64,000 nucleotides of DNA from Bacillota bacterium (GCA_023392615.1 JAEVYT010000012.1:44188-108187), one strand, 5' to 3'. Counted from the stretch's first letter, positions 35,818 through 45,613 are shown. Notes: generated by a model not told the origin, from the sequence alone. Numbers and translations: made by a program.

Positions 35818-36690
35818 TTGAAAACAGCGAATTCCAGAGCAAAAAAAGCAATTTGGACATTATGGATAATTATGTTCTTGAATATATTTGTTGCAGCTTT
35901 TAAAATTATTATCGGAACTATCGTATGCAGTGGAAGTATCCTCGCTGACGGTTATCACTCCTTAAGCGATGGTAGCGGTAATATCGTTGGTATTGTTGGT
36001 TTATCGATAGCAGGCCGACCAATTGACAATAACCATCCTTACGGACATAAAAAATTCGAAACCATCTCCAGTATGATCATCGGATTCCTATTATTTGCTG
36101 TTGCAAGTGAAGTTCTTTACAATTCTATTCTTCATATCATACAACCTAAGATTCCTAGAATCACAACAGCAAGTTTCGTTATTATGATATTTACATTGTG
36201 CATCAATTTCTTAGTAACAAAATATGAACATTATCGCGGTATTAAATTATGTAGTGATGTTTTATTATCAGATTCCCAGCATACAAAAAGTGATTTATTC
36301 ATAACTACGGGCGTCCTAATTACTATGCTTTTGCTAAAACTTGGTTGCCCTCCTATCGTAGATGGTATAGTATCCGGTATCATTGCACTTTTTATCTACA
36401 AAGCAAGTATTTCTATATTTCTTGATGCAAGCAATACTTTAACTGATACAGCGGTACTAAACTCCGATGAAATCTGTGCTGTTACGATGTCCTGTGATGG
36501 TGTTATGGAATGTCATAAAATAAGAAGTCGAGGTAGGCGAGATGAAGTCTTTATTGATCTTCATATCATGGTAACCCCTGATATGCAAGTTACAACAGCA
36601 CACAAGCTGCAGCATAAGATAGAGAATGAACTAAAATCGAAATTTGGTAATCATGTATCTGTTATTATTCATGTAGAGCCATTTGTATAA
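35818..36690 (+). CDS. Cation diffusion facilitator (CDF) metal exporter
   Basis: A 290-residue transporter with six membrane segments and a C-terminal cytosolic domain, exchanging divalent metal for protons. Metal-site motifs are ADGYHSLSDGSGN in helix 2 and DSQHTKSD in helix 5, and the interhelical HPYGHKKFE loop is typical. A TTG start at 35818 is used, with GGAGG ten bases upstream and no ATG in a sensible place. The NiCo riboswitch in its leader implies export of cobalt, nickel or ferrous iron, which the sequence alone would not tell. Confidence 0.93.
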   Translation: MKTANSRAKKAIWTLWIIMFLNIFVAAFKIIIGTIVCSGSILADGYHSLSDGSGNIVGIVGLSIAGRPIDNNHPYGHKKFETISSMIIGFLLFAVASEVLYNSILHIIQPKIPRITTASFVIMIFTLCINFLVTKYEHYRGIKLCSDVLLSDSQHTKSDLFITTGVLITMLLLKLGCPPIVDGIVSGIIALFIYKASISIFLDASNTLTDTAVLNSDEICAVTMSCDGVMECHKIRSRGRRDEVFIDLHIMVTPDMQVTTAHKLQHKIENELKSKFGNHVSVIIHVEPFV

Positions 36691-36711
36691 ATCTTTAGGG
36701 TGCTTCTACAA

Positions 36712-36750
36712 AATAGGCGATAACAAAATGCCATTTTGCTATCGCCTATT
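36712..36750. terminator. Near-perfect stem-loop after the CDF gene
   Basis: AATAGGCGATAACAAAATG pairs with CATTTTGCTATCGCCTATT with one mismatch over 19 bp and an almost absent loop. It separates convergent genes. Confidence 0.8.
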
Positions 36751-36781
36751 AATATGGAATTTTACAATTCCCGTTGTTGTA

Positions 36782-37165
36782 TCACTTTTTATTCTTTAAT
36801 TTTGATGCTTCCAAATTCTCATTCATTCTGTATTTCACAATTCTATGAATTAAATCAGAAGGAATCGGCTGATCTAGCGGAAATTGAACTGCGCCTTTTG
36901 AGCTTTTGTATTTTGATAATTCATTTTGAAATGCAGCTATTCCGCTGGGTGCAGGATAAAAACCAATATGTTTTTTAAAAGCTGCAAAGTGAACCACATA
37001 ACCATAAAAATAATAACTGGGCATTTGATAGCTGATTTTTTCTTCGGCCTCCGGTGCGGCTAAAGTAATTATTTCCCTGATTTCTTTCAAGATATCCTGA
37101 ACATTATCCGGAAACAGTTTAATATATTCATCTACATTTGTAAAAGATTTTGTATCTTCACTCAT
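36782..37165 (-). CDS. DUF1801 / YdhG-like protein
   Basis: A 127-residue protein of the DUF1801 (YdhG/YjhG) fold. YQMPSYYFYGYVVHFAAFKKHIGFYP is the family core (quoted in parts: YQMPSYYFYG, then HFAAFKKHIGFYP) and the C-terminal VKYRMNEN helix is usual. A related Bacillus protein, Fra, is a frataxin-like iron chaperone, but the acidic iron-binding residues are not obvious here. GGAGGAC precedes the ATG. Convergent with the CDF exporter and separated from it by a terminator. Confidence 0.85.
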   Translation of the reverse strand: MSEDTKSFTNVDEYIKLFPDNVQDILKEIREIITLAAPEAEEKISYQMPSYYFYGYVVHFAAFKKHIGFYPAPSGIAAFQNELSKYKSSKGAVQFPLDQPIPSDLIHRIVKYRMNENLEASKLKNKK

Positions 37166-37267
37166 AGAATTTTTTGTCCTCCCGGTACATTATGATTTTA
37201 TTGATACGTTCCTACTTATTAAGTATGTCTATTCTATCATTACTTACCAATTTCATCAACTATATCG

Positions 37268-37744
37268 TTAAGTACAGTATTCCACAAATAATGCTATCGT
37301 TACATTTAACTTTCTTCTCTTTAATTGACTATATGTCACATCCTCTACAGAGCACTCAAGCTTATCGCCAAATTCATCATCCGCATCAAATGGAACACTA
37401 ATAAAATGATTGAAAAAAACCTTCTTTTTAACTCCATATAATTTTTTGCCTTTTTTAGAGCAGTTTAAATTAAGATTAATAACTATCAAACCATCAAACA
37501 ATAACTTTTTATCTGTTATAATCTGCTCCTGGGTGCCTGGTCTACCAATTGTAACTAATTGATGTTTTAAGATTGAAGCATCAACCTTATCTGCTTTAAT
37601 TTGATTTTCACTTATAATAGCACACGGTACTTTGATTTGAAAAAAAACATTGAAATGAGTAGAGTATTTTGAGGGATTTTGATCATCACGAATAGTTGGT
37701 GGTATTGAATTTCTTTCTTCTATAGAAATCCCCTCAATTCCCAT
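37268..37744 (-). CDS. SPOCS/DUF3794-like protein
   Basis: A 158-residue protein whose middle, DKKLLFDGLIVINLNLNCS followed by VFFNHFISVPFD, looks like a SPOCS (DUF3794) beta domain, with a closing LNVTIALFVEY strand. SPOCS domains occur in sporulation proteins such as SipL and in coat components of clostridia. No signal peptide. The start at ATG 37744 has no good ribosome site. It is 49 bases after the chemotaxis receptor on the same strand, with no evident terminator between. Confidence 0.6.
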   Translation of the reverse strand: MGIEGISIEERNSIPPTIRDDQNPSKYSTHFNVFFQIKVPCAIISENQIKADKVDASILKHQLVTIGRPGTQEQIITDKKLLFDGLIVINLNLNCSKKGKKLYGVKKKVFFNHFISVPFDADDEFGDKLECSVEDVTYSQLKRRKLNVTIALFVEYCT

Positions 37745-37793
37745 TAATACTATGTTACTATTATATGCAATTATGTTACTTCTAACTACATTT

Positions 37794-39278
37794 CTAATTT
37801 CGGTACAATATCATTTCATTTAACTGCATTGACATATTCTTAATCTCATGAATTGCCCTTTTTATTTCAAGTATATCACTACTTTCATTCTCAATGGTGG
37901 CAAGAATCTCTTCATTCGAGGCGGAATGCTCTTCCGATATACTAGCAATATTCCCTACCCTCTCCTGTACCTGAATAAAACGATCCAAAATATTGGATAT
38001 TTTCTGTCTCTCCGTTTCTAATAATTCAAAAGTTTCATTAATAGCACTTTCAACTTCTGAGAAATATTTTACAACATCATCCAATACTTGATTACCTGCA
38101 ATAACAGCTTGCTCTCCTTTATTAACCGTATCGACTGCATCGGCCGAATTTTCCGATATAATATCAGTAATCTCTTGGATCTTTGAAGTCGTTGTGGCAC
38201 TTTGTGCTGCAAGCTTTCGAACTTCCCCTGCCACAACAGCAAACCCTTTTCCATGTTCTCCTGCTCTTGCAGATTCTATAGATGCATTCAAGGATAAAAG
38301 ATTGGTCTGTTCCGATATGTGGGATATCCCCTCCAAGAAACTGTTAATTTCTTCAATATTTGTCTGTAGTATGGTTACGGTGGAAAGAGCTGCACTTACT
38401 GCTTTATTTATCGTTTCCATCTTTTCGCTCATCGCTTTCATCTTTTCCGTACCGCCAGCAACCTTTTTTGATATCAATTTAGAGTTCGAAGATATCTGTT
38501 TGGAAATTGCTTTCGTTGAATTAACTTCACTAATTGCCTCTGACATATTACTATTTATTTCAAATATGCTTTCTGCTTGATGACCGGTCCCGACTGCGAT
38601 TTCTTGCATCGTCTTTTTGGTCTCCTGACTGGACTCTACAATAGAGTTCATATTCTGATCGAGCTGTGATACATTCTTAATTAAAACTGTAGAGGTATCT
38701 TCCACCCCATTGATTGTTATCTGTAGTTTGGACAACAACTCATTTACCTCTTTTTCTTTCGCTGTTGCCTTCTTAATAATATTACTCCCCCATCGATTTG
38801 AAAAATATATCACTAAAAACATACTATTAATCATTAATAACGCTGATAGTAAAAAACTAACCGGTCTCTCCATATTAAAAAGGATTTTACTGCTAATTGT
38901 GTAAATGATAACATAGGTAGTATTCAATATAATACAATATGCAATTAATAATTTTGAGGAATAATAAAGACATAGTATAACGATAGATGCAGATATGGTG
39001 AAATTAGTACTTTGATCTGAGGAATCATCGATAAGCGCCATAACAGACGCAGCTAGAATAATAATACTATAGATGAAACCCTTAACCTGGCTGGGTATCG
39101 GAATAAAAAAGAGACCTATAACCACAATTGCAGTTACAATTACAGGAATTGAAAGATCCAATCCCTCGGACATTGTATGTCCAACAAAATTATAAATCGT
39201 GGTAAACAAACACACGGCCAATATGATACAGGTTGAGACAAAATCGGCTTTTTTAAAGTTATAAATATTTTTACTCAT
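37794..39278 (-). CDS. Methyl-accepting chemotaxis protein
   Basis: A 494-residue receptor with about six N-terminal membrane helices (residues 10-180) and no large extracellular domain, then a cytosolic coiled-coil signalling domain. The hairpin tip ISEQTNLLSLNASIESARAG followed by EHGKGFAVVAGEVRKLA is the CheA/CheW-binding signature. A HAMP domain is not obvious. It may sense a membrane or energy signal, as other polytopic MCPs do. ATG 39278 follows AAAGGGG. No other chemotaxis gene is in the window. Confidence 0.92.
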   Translation of the reverse strand: MSKNIYNFKKADFVSTCIILAVCLFTTIYNFVGHTMSEGLDLSIPVIVTAIVVIGLFFIPIPSQVKGFIYSIIILAASVMALIDDSSDQSTNFTISASIVILCLYYSSKLLIAYCIILNTTYVIIYTISSKILFNMERPVSFLLSALLMINSMFLVIYFSNRWGSNIIKKATAKEKEVNELLSKLQITINGVEDTSTVLIKNVSQLDQNMNSIVESSQETKKTMQEIAVGTGHQAESIFEINSNMSEAISEVNSTKAISKQISSNSKLISKKVAGGTEKMKAMSEKMETINKAVSAALSTVTILQTNIEEINSFLEGISHISEQTNLLSLNASIESARAGEHGKGFAVVAGEVRKLAAQSATTTSKIQEITDIISENSADAVDTVNKGEQAVIAGNQVLDDVVKYFSEVESAINETFELLETERQKISNILDRFIQVQERVGNIASISEEHSASNEEILATIENESSDILEIKRAIHEIKNMSMQLNEMILYRN

Positions 39279-39418
39279 ATTATTCCCCTTTGTACATTTA
39301 TAATGATATTCTTTAGCATTTCTTACAATTTTTGATAAATGTTTTATGCATATATTACCACTCCTCAATTATAAAGTAAATATTTAACTGTTATAAATTT
39401 GTATATTTATGTATAAAA

Positions 39419-39520
39419 AAATCGCTATAGAATTTATTTTACAAATATGAATCGCGTTCTAAAGTCTATTGCCCTTTTAGTTCACACATATTCTACAGTA
39501 AAAAAAATTCTATAGCGATT
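39419..39520. repeat. 102-bp inverted-repeat element with 23-bp arms
   Basis: AATCGCTATAGAATTTATTTTAC (39419-39441) and its inverse complement at 39498-39520 match at 22 of 23 positions around 56 bases of unique sequence. Reading minus it ends in seven T, so it could terminate the alcohol dehydrogenase transcript, but the size and long loop are also MITE-like. Confidence 0.8.
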
Positions 39521-39533
39521 CAAATACAAATAA

Positions 39534-40709
39534 TTACAGCATTAATCGATAAATATTAGTCACATCGGTCTCATTCAATTTCACAAAGTTACCTACGGTT
39601 CCTTTTCGAACATCTCCAAAACAAGCAGTATGCGCCATCTTTTCGATATCTTCTTCCTTCGCACCAAGCTCATCAAAAGTTAAAGGCATACCAATTGAAT
39701 GTAAAAATCTTTTAAAGCTTTCTATTCCAGCTTTCGCAGTATTTTCAGGATTTTCAAAATCCATTTGACATCCCCATACACGTACTGCAAGCTGTGCAAA
39801 TCGATTAACATTATGATTCATGTTATATGTCATCCAAGCAGGGAATACTGCTGCAAGACCGGCTCCGTGCGCGCAATCATAAGTAGCTGAAAGTTCATGC
39901 TCGATATCATGGCTTGCCCAATCTTGGGATCTTCCCACACCACAAGAATTATTATGAGCCATCATCCCTGCCCACATAATATTTGATTGTGCATCATAAT
40001 TATCAGGATTTTTGACTGCACGAGGACCTTCTTTGACCATGGTCAATAATAATCCTTCTATTAATCGGTCTGTAACTTCTACTTCCTTTGTGTTTGTAAA
40101 ATATCTCTCAAGCAAATGTGCCATAATATCAGTAATACCACATGCTATCTGATAAGGAGGTAGTGTTTGTGTTAGTTCAGGATTTAATATTGAAAAGCTT
40201 GGACGTAATGCTTCTCCTGACGCTCCACGTTTATACATTCCATCTTCATTTGTAATAACAGTATTAGGAGACCCTTCACTTCCTGCTGCAGCAATAGTAA
40301 GGATCGTACCGATTGGTAATGCTTTCGTAACAGGCTTTCCCTGATAATAATCCCAGAAATCACCTTCATATATAGTACCCGCTGCTATCGCTTTCGCTGA
40401 ATCTATAGTGCTTCCGCCACCGACAGCAAGAATAAAATCCACCTTCTCCTTACGGCATAATTCTATACCTGTATAAACCAAGCCACTTCTAGGATTCGGT
40501 TTTACCCCACCTAATTCAACGAATTCAACGCCTTCACTGCTTAGTGATGCTTTCACTCTATCTAACAAACCGGAGCGAACTACTGATCCGCCACCATAAT
40601 GAATTAACACCTTGCTACCTCCGAAGCGTTTTACATATTCAGCGGTATTATTCTCTTCCCCCTTACCGAACACAAAATAAGTTGGACTATAAAAAACGAA
40701 ATTTTCCAT
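39534..40709 (-). CDS. Iron-containing alcohol dehydrogenase (butanol dehydrogenase type)
   Basis: A 391-residue group III dehydrogenase that reduces aldehydes with NAD(P)H. The nucleotide loop is VGGGSTIDSAKAIA; iron ligands are the aspartate in CGITDIMAHLLE and histidines in that helix, in SHDIEHELSA and in CAHGAGLA. It resembles YugJ/BdhA-type enzymes used to make ethanol or butanol in fermentation. ATG 40709 has GAAGGT before it. No redox-sensing regulator is adjacent. A long inverted repeat follows and may terminate it. Confidence 0.93.
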   Translation of the reverse strand: MENFVFYSPTYFVFGKGEENNTAEYVKRFGGSKVLIHYGGGSVVRSGLLDRVKASLSSEGVEFVELGGVKPNPRSGLVYTGIELCRKEKVDFILAVGGGSTIDSAKAIAAGTIYEGDFWDYYQGKPVTKALPIGTILTIAAAGSEGSPNTVITNEDGMYKRGASGEALRPSFSILNPELTQTLPPYQIACGITDIMAHLLERYFTNTKEVEVTDRLIEGLLLTMVKEGPRAVKNPDNYDAQSNIMWAGMMAHNNSCGVGRSQDWASHDIEHELSATYDCAHGAGLAAVFPAWMTYNMNHNVNRFAQLAVRVWGCQMDFENPENTAKAGIESFKRFLHSIGMPLTFDELGAKEEDIEKMAHTACFGDVRKGTVGNFVKLNETDVTNIYRLML

Positions 40710-40949
40710 TCTAATGACCTTCACTTTCTAAATGTAATAGTTATATTATATATAGAAAAAAGAATAATACAAGTATCTATCCATAAAAAACAAGAAACGA
40801 CATGAAATTAATGTCATCTTCTAAGTGGTTTAAATGCTTCTATGCGGAACTTCCATTATATGCCGCATATAATATAAATAGAACATAATGAAATATAAAT
40901 TAAGTGTCAATCCTGCAAGATTATTATGAGGAAGGGTATGGTGATTTTT

Positions 40950-41546
40950 ATGAATCAATTTGGAATGTCATCACAAGGCTTACAGTTACTAAGCGAAAAT
41001 GTTATGAGAGTTGAAAACGCAGTAATTGAGCAGGTAAATGTTGCGAATAAAAGAACCGGATATGTCTTGATATCAATTGGTAACTCGGATCATACCGGCC
41101 AGAACACACTTGATCAAATCAGATTAAATATCAGCAGAAACACTATGATAATCAGTGAAAATGGAGAACCTATGAACATAGATGATTTAACAACCGGTAT
41201 GCGTATCGATGCTGAGTTCTCTTCAGCTATGACCCGAAGTATTCCTCCACAAACAAATGCATATCGTATTATCGTTTTAGCAAATGAACACGAAGTTGAT
41301 ATCACCATGGATCGAGTAGTTAGTGTTGATACAGATAATGGTTTTATTACCACTGGCAATCCTTATGATATCAATGAACAAATAAGATTTAACATCTCTG
41401 AGGATACCACAATTATTGATGAAAATGGTATGAACATTCCGATATCGATGATTGAACCAGGTAAGATGGTATATGTGGAACACGCTACATTTCAAACAAT
41501 GAGCATCCCTCCTCAAAGTCCAGCTTATTTTATTCAAGTTCTTTAG
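40950..41546 (+). CDS. Unknown protein with two internal repeats
   Basis: A 198-residue protein I cannot assign. It contains two related units of about 75 residues, the first with NTMIISENGEP ending RSIPPQTNAYRIIVL and the second with DTTIIDENGMN ending MSIPPQSPAYFIQVL; both include DQIRLNIS or EQIRFNIS. This suggests a duplicated beta domain. No signal peptide. The start is taken at ATG 40950, 13 bases after GAGGAAGGG; ATG 40926 and GTG 40941 are alternatives. A perfect inverted repeat follows. Confidence 0.7.
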   Translation: MNQFGMSSQGLQLLSENVMRVENAVIEQVNVANKRTGYVLISIGNSDHTGQNTLDQIRLNISRNTMIISENGEPMNIDDLTTGMRIDAEFSSAMTRSIPPQTNAYRIIVLANEHEVDITMDRVVSVDTDNGFITTGNPYDINEQIRFNISEDTTIIDENGMNIPISMIEPGKMVYVEHATFQTMSIPPQSPAYFIQVL

Positions 41547-41565
41547 TGTAATCAAAATCCATAAA

Positions 41566-41632
41566 AATGATATTGCCTTATGCAAGCCGCAAGAGTGTTA
41601 TCCACTTCATCTATGCATAAGGCAATATCATT
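41566..41632. terminator. Perfect 19-bp inverted repeat between convergent genes
   Basis: AATGATATTGCCTTATGCA (41566-41584) is repeated exactly inverted at 41614-41632 with 29 bases between. It abuts the end of the MprF-like gene. Probably a bidirectional terminator, although neither side has a long T run. Confidence 0.75.
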
Positions 41633-41634
41633 AA

Positions 41635-43341
41635 TTAAAATATCGATTTAAGCTGAGTTAATATAAAATCAGTAACACCTTTGGGATTTTGTGCCTTAAT
41701 AACAGAATATGCTATTTTGGGAGTAAACAGCTTTGGATAAAACACCAGATATCTTGACTCCCAGGAAGTTGGCCCATATTTTTTCTTATATTGATGCAAG
41801 GTTTTAAATCCATAAAAATTATTAAGATTTTCATATACAAACTCCAAAACTTTACTGGCTCTTTTTCCGTCTTCTGCAACATTTGCTAACGGGGCAAGAC
41901 CTAATGTACCCCATTTTACCCCTTCTGATTTCATCTGAGCAAATGCTTCTATCGTTATTTTCTCCATTACACCGATTGGAGCATCATTTCTGCGTCTAGT
42001 TACATCCGCATAATATCCATTTCCGCCTTCAAAAGGAACAAATACTATAAATCCAAGCATCTTGTTTTCATTATCGTATGCTGCAAAATATCTTCGATCC
42101 ATAGGATTTTCCAAAGATATTGATCCCAACATAAAGCTTAGTTCACTACTCTTTTTATTGTCTAGCCATTCTTTTGAAATTTGATGTATTTGATTTTCGA
42201 TGACTTTATCTCGTTTTATATGAGGTTTATATTCTGATACAGTAACTCCATATGCAGCAACATGATTAATCGCTTGACGAATCTTTGCAGTCTTTTTACC
42301 ACTTAGTTGATAATTTTCTAAATCAAACATCGCTTCTTCACCGTATTTTATATATCCAAACCCTAACTGGGAATATAAAGTTATATTATCACCCATGGTT
42401 TGACAGAAGCAAATATTTAACTCATTTTCTTTACAATACGTTATGAATTCAGTAATAAGAAGCGGCATATCTTCTTCTGAACTAACCGGGTCTCCGGCAC
42501 ATACTGCAACTCCAGCGGTAATGACGTAGGTTATGACACCTTCTACATTTTTTCCAAAGTAATATTTCTTATCATCTTCTAAAGATACATAAGATATCGG
42601 ATTATTCGCATAAAGATGTAGCAGTTTTCTAGCTTTCTCTTTATCAATAGCTGTTATAATTGGTTGGTATATTAAAGGTTTGAGTATAAATGCAAATATC
42701 GCCATAATACCAATCCAATTAATAGCAATAGAAGATTTCACAAATAGAAGCTCTCTTTTCGATAAATCCCCAAGTATTTTCGTATCAATAAAAAATAATG
42801 TTTGAAGTGTATAACGGAATGCACATTCCATATCATGTAATCTTGTTATTCTCATCTTTAATACAAAAATCGTAAAACAAGTATTTAGCAAGATAAGAAC
42901 ACACACCAATAGAGCCATAAGCATTCCATTACGTAAACTCATTGGATTAGATGCTCTCTTAAATTCCTTATAATTCAGAGTCAAGATCAAAATGATAATT
43001 AGTTCAATTACAGCGATATGCATGGATAACCTTGTATGATTGGTTATATGCATTATTACAGAAGCAACTAACAAGCATATCGATATTACCCAAGCCATAC
43101 GCATCCTTTTATACAGACGAAAGCTAATAAAAATGAATCCAAAGCCTACGATAATTGATAACATTCTATGAACGGCAAGATCCCTCGGTATAAAAAAGGA
43201 ATAATAATCCTTAACTCGATGTAAGAATTGAAAACGCTGATAAGGCGTAAATAGTATATTACCCAATCCTAATAAAGAATTAAGTGTTACAGCAATAACG
43301 ATTGATATATTGGTAATAATCATACGCTTTGATTTCTTCAT
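41635..43341 (-). CDS. MprF-like membrane protein with DUF2156 aminoacyl-transferase domain
   Basis: A 568-residue protein with about six membrane helices (residues 1-240) followed by a soluble DUF2156/GNAT-like domain as in phosphatidylglycerol lysyltransferases. The soluble part shows GDPVSSEEDMPLLITEF, FCQTMGDNITLYSQLGFGYI, GFIVFVPFEGG and FKTLHQYKKKYGP, all typical of MprF C-termini. The flippase part is shorter than the 14-helix full MprF, so this is the short LPG-synthase-like form. It may aminoacylate lipids for resistance to cationic peptides. The ribosome site is weak. Confidence 0.85.
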   Translation of the reverse strand: MKKSKRMIITNISIVIAVTLNSLLGLGNILFTPYQRFQFLHRVKDYYSFFIPRDLAVHRMLSIIVGFGFIFISFRLYKRMRMAWVISICLLVASVIMHITNHTRLSMHIAVIELIIILILTLNYKEFKRASNPMSLRNGMLMALLVCVLILLNTCFTIFVLKMRITRLHDMECAFRYTLQTLFFIDTKILGDLSKRELLFVKSSIAINWIGIMAIFAFILKPLIYQPIITAIDKEKARKLLHLYANNPISYVSLEDDKKYYFGKNVEGVITYVITAGVAVCAGDPVSSEEDMPLLITEFITYCKENELNICFCQTMGDNITLYSQLGFGYIKYGEEAMFDLENYQLSGKKTAKIRQAINHVAAYGVTVSEYKPHIKRDKVIENQIHQISKEWLDNKKSSELSFMLGSISLENPMDRRYFAAYDNENKMLGFIVFVPFEGGNGYYADVTRRRNDAPIGVMEKITIEAFAQMKSEGVKWGTLGLAPLANVAEDGKRASKVLEFVYENLNNFYGFKTLHQYKKKYGPTSWESRYLVFYPKLFTPKIAYSVIKAQNPKGVTDFILTQLKSIF

Positions 43342-43511
43342 AATTTACACATCCCGACTCGTAATATTATTAATAAAATATAAGTAGATTAGTACTTAAT
43401 TTTATTTCTGTAATTCTGATCACTATTTTGAAAGAACATTCTTATATTATATATTTTATATTTTATTGACAACATATAACTATACACTTTGTTAAGGATT
43501 ATTTCAACATA

Positions 43512-43556
43512 ACAAATAGGCTGTTACAAATTATTATTTTGCAACAGCCCATTTGT
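43512..43556. terminator. Terminator-like stem-loop after pit
   Basis: ACAAATAGGCTGTTACAAA and TTTTGCAACAGCCCATTTGT pair with two mismatches. It lies downstream of pit on the minus strand and belongs to the GGCTGTT-arm family. Confidence 0.7.
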
Positions 43557-43588
43557 CTATTTAGAAGTATATTAAATAAGTAACTTGT

Positions 43589-44578
43589 TTATTTTAGAAA
43601 AAGCTTAAACACTGAAAATACCCCTGCAGAGAGTATAATAGTTACCGGAATAGTAATAACCCATGCAGAAACCATTCTCTTAGCGGTGCTCCATTTTACA
43701 CCTTTAACACGATGTGCAGCGCCAACACCCATGATGGATGAAGATATAACATGTGTGGTACTTACCGGTTGATGCATTAAGGTAGCAACTTGAATAATGA
43801 TTGTAGAAGATAAATCGGCTGCTACCGCATTTACTGGTTTAAGTTTCATAATCTGAGTTCCAACGGTCTTAATAATACGCCATCCACCTACACTTGTTCC
43901 TAATGCCATAGCCATTGCACATGCTATCTGCACCCAGTGCTGGATTGTCATATCTTTTTGAAATCCACCGATTACAAGTGCCATCGTTATAATACCCATT
44001 GATTTCTGAGCATCGTTGGTACCGTGGGAGAAAGCTTGTAATGCAGCAGTTAATATCTGAAATAATCGAAAGCCTCGATTTGCTTGTCCCAGATTAGCTT
44101 TTTTAAAGAGAAATTTAATTATCGAATACATAATAAAACCAACGGTAAGCGCTAAAAGTGGGGATAAGATAAGGAATAGTATAATTTCCTCAAATCCACG
44201 AAGTTTAATTGCAGTTGCACCAGCATCCGCTAAAGCAGCTCCAGCTAATGATCCAATCAATGCATGGGATGAACTACTTGGAATACCGAAATACCAGGTG
44301 AAGAGGTTCCAAACAATGGCGGAGATCATGGCCGCCATCATAACTGCAGTTCCGTTCGCTACCGTATTTAAGTCTACTATCTCACTTGCAATCGTTTTCG
44401 CTACACCCGTAAACAAAATAGCACCTAAGAAGTTACAGAATGCCGCAAGAATAATTGCATATTTTAATTTTAACGCTTTCGTTGATACTGTTGTTGCAAT
44501 AGCATTCGCGGTATCATGAAAACCATTAATAAAATCAAAGGTTAATGCCAGAAGAACAATAACAATAGTAACTAACAT
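43589..44578 (-). CDS. pit: Inorganic phosphate transporter, PiT family
   Basis: A 329-residue low-affinity phosphate (metal-phosphate:H+) symporter with ten or so helices. The duplicated PiT signature is visible: FDFINGFHDTANAIATTVSTKAL near the N-terminus (quoted in part: GFHDTANAIATTVSTKAL) and QAFSHGTNDAQKSMGII in the second half, plus GTSVGGWRIIKTVG. TAGGAGGA precedes the ATG. It follows the DUF47 gene by 10 bases, the usual DUF47-pit arrangement in bacteria. Confidence 0.95.
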   Translation of the reverse strand: MLVTIVIVLLALTFDFINGFHDTANAIATTVSTKALKLKYAIILAAFCNFLGAILFTGVAKTIASEIVDLNTVANGTAVMMAAMISAIVWNLFTWYFGIPSSSSHALIGSLAGAALADAGATAIKLRGFEEIILFLILSPLLALTVGFIMYSIIKFLFKKANLGQANRGFRLFQILTAALQAFSHGTNDAQKSMGIITMALVIGGFQKDMTIQHWVQIACAMAMALGTSVGGWRIIKTVGTQIMKLKPVNAVAADLSSTIIIQVATLMHQPVSTTHVISSSIMGVGAAHRVKGVKWSTAKRMVSAWVITIPVTIILSAGVFSVFKLFLK

Positions 44579-44588
44579 AGTTGTCCTC

Positions 44589-45203
44589 CTACATATTCTT
44601 CATTACGATAATGTCCAAAGTCTTAGCAACGGCTTGGCATGCGTCAACGGAGCATTCTAACATCTCATACAGATCTTTAAATTGAATAATTCTAATAGCA
44701 TCTGTATATTTTGTAAAGAGTTCTCTAATTGCTTGACGTTCCGTGCTATCACAAATCTCTTCATGTGTTTTTACATTAATAGTATGTTCTCTAATCTTTT
44801 TAATCTGCTTTGTTGCAAGCAGTTCAATTGCAACAAGTAACTCAGAAGTACATACACCAATGTTCTTCCTGAACTCCAAGATATACTCATCTGCTTCTGT
44901 TAATCCGTACATATCAAAATAAATTGCGATTTCTTCTAATTCATCTACAACATCATCCATTTTCTCAGCGATCATTAAAATATCTTCATGATCAAGAGGT
45001 GTAATGAATGCATGATTTAATTCAACGTTCAATGCATGAACTACGGTATCCCCTTTTTTCTCGTAGTCTTTAATCTTTTCAGCAAATACCTTCAAATCGG
45101 TAGTTGAAGTGATTTCAAATGTACTGAAGGTATCACCGCACTCTTTTAAATTCTGAGCGATCTCCAATAATAAAGACATAATTTTATCTGGCTTTGTTTT
45201 CAT
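44589..45203 (-). CDS. DUF47/PhoU-like regulator of the phosphate transporter
   Basis: A 204-residue helical protein of the DUF47 family, related to PhoU. Family features are YEKKGDTVVHALNVELNHAF (in the first helices), ITPLDHEDILMIAEKMDDVVD, and FKDLYEMLECSVDACQAV; the acidic D-x-x-D positions bind metal clusters in PhoU. It is translated just ahead of pit and is believed to control transport. ATGGAGGAAAAG precedes the ATG. A weak minus-strand promoter TTGAAT-17-TAATAT is visible upstream. Confidence 0.92.
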   Translation of the reverse strand: MKTKPDKIMSLLLEIAQNLKECGDTFSTFEITSTTDLKVFAEKIKDYEKKGDTVVHALNVELNHAFITPLDHEDILMIAEKMDDVVDELEEIAIYFDMYGLTEADEYILEFRKNIGVCTSELLVAIELLATKQIKKIREHTINVKTHEEICDSTERQAIRELFTKYTDAIRIIQFKDLYEMLECSVDACQAVAKTLDIIVMKNM

Positions 45204-45613
45204 AACTTTTCCTCCATTGAATCTTATTCATGATAAGATTAGCATATTGCTATATGTACTTGGCCGCCTTTGGCTCAAATAGCGATGTAACTATTTGAAG
45301 AAATACAACCTTAACAATATTATCACACTTATTTTTGAAATTCAATTGTACTTTGTGTTAATTATGAAAAACTTATGTGAAATGTATGTAAAATAATTTT
45401 ACATTGCTATCTAATTATCAAAATAACTTTCAATTCATCAGTATTTTACATATTTTCATGTTAAGAAAAAGCATGTCAAATCACTTCAGAATCAGTCCAC
45501 TTAATTGTTGGTAACCTGATGCTTTCGTAATCAAACATGCTTAATTATAGATGATTTTTCTACTTATATTCTATCAATCTTGTCTCCATAAAGAATGATC
45601 TGATAGTTCTATA
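45204..45613. other. 410-bp intergenic region
   Basis: The left part holds the leader and probable promoter of the DUF47-pit pair; the right part holds a terminator for the GH94 gene (listed separately). Otherwise it is AT-rich, with a small GC-richer patch GGCCGCCTTTGGCTC near 45264 of unknown meaning. No coding frame or known RNA was recognised. Confidence 0.5.
45469..45542 (-). terminator. Long stem-loop after the GH94 gene
   Basis: On the minus strand AAGCATGTTTGATTAC can pair with GTGATTTGACATGCTT (allowing G-U) around a 42-base loop and is followed by TTTCTT. Confidence 0.55.
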
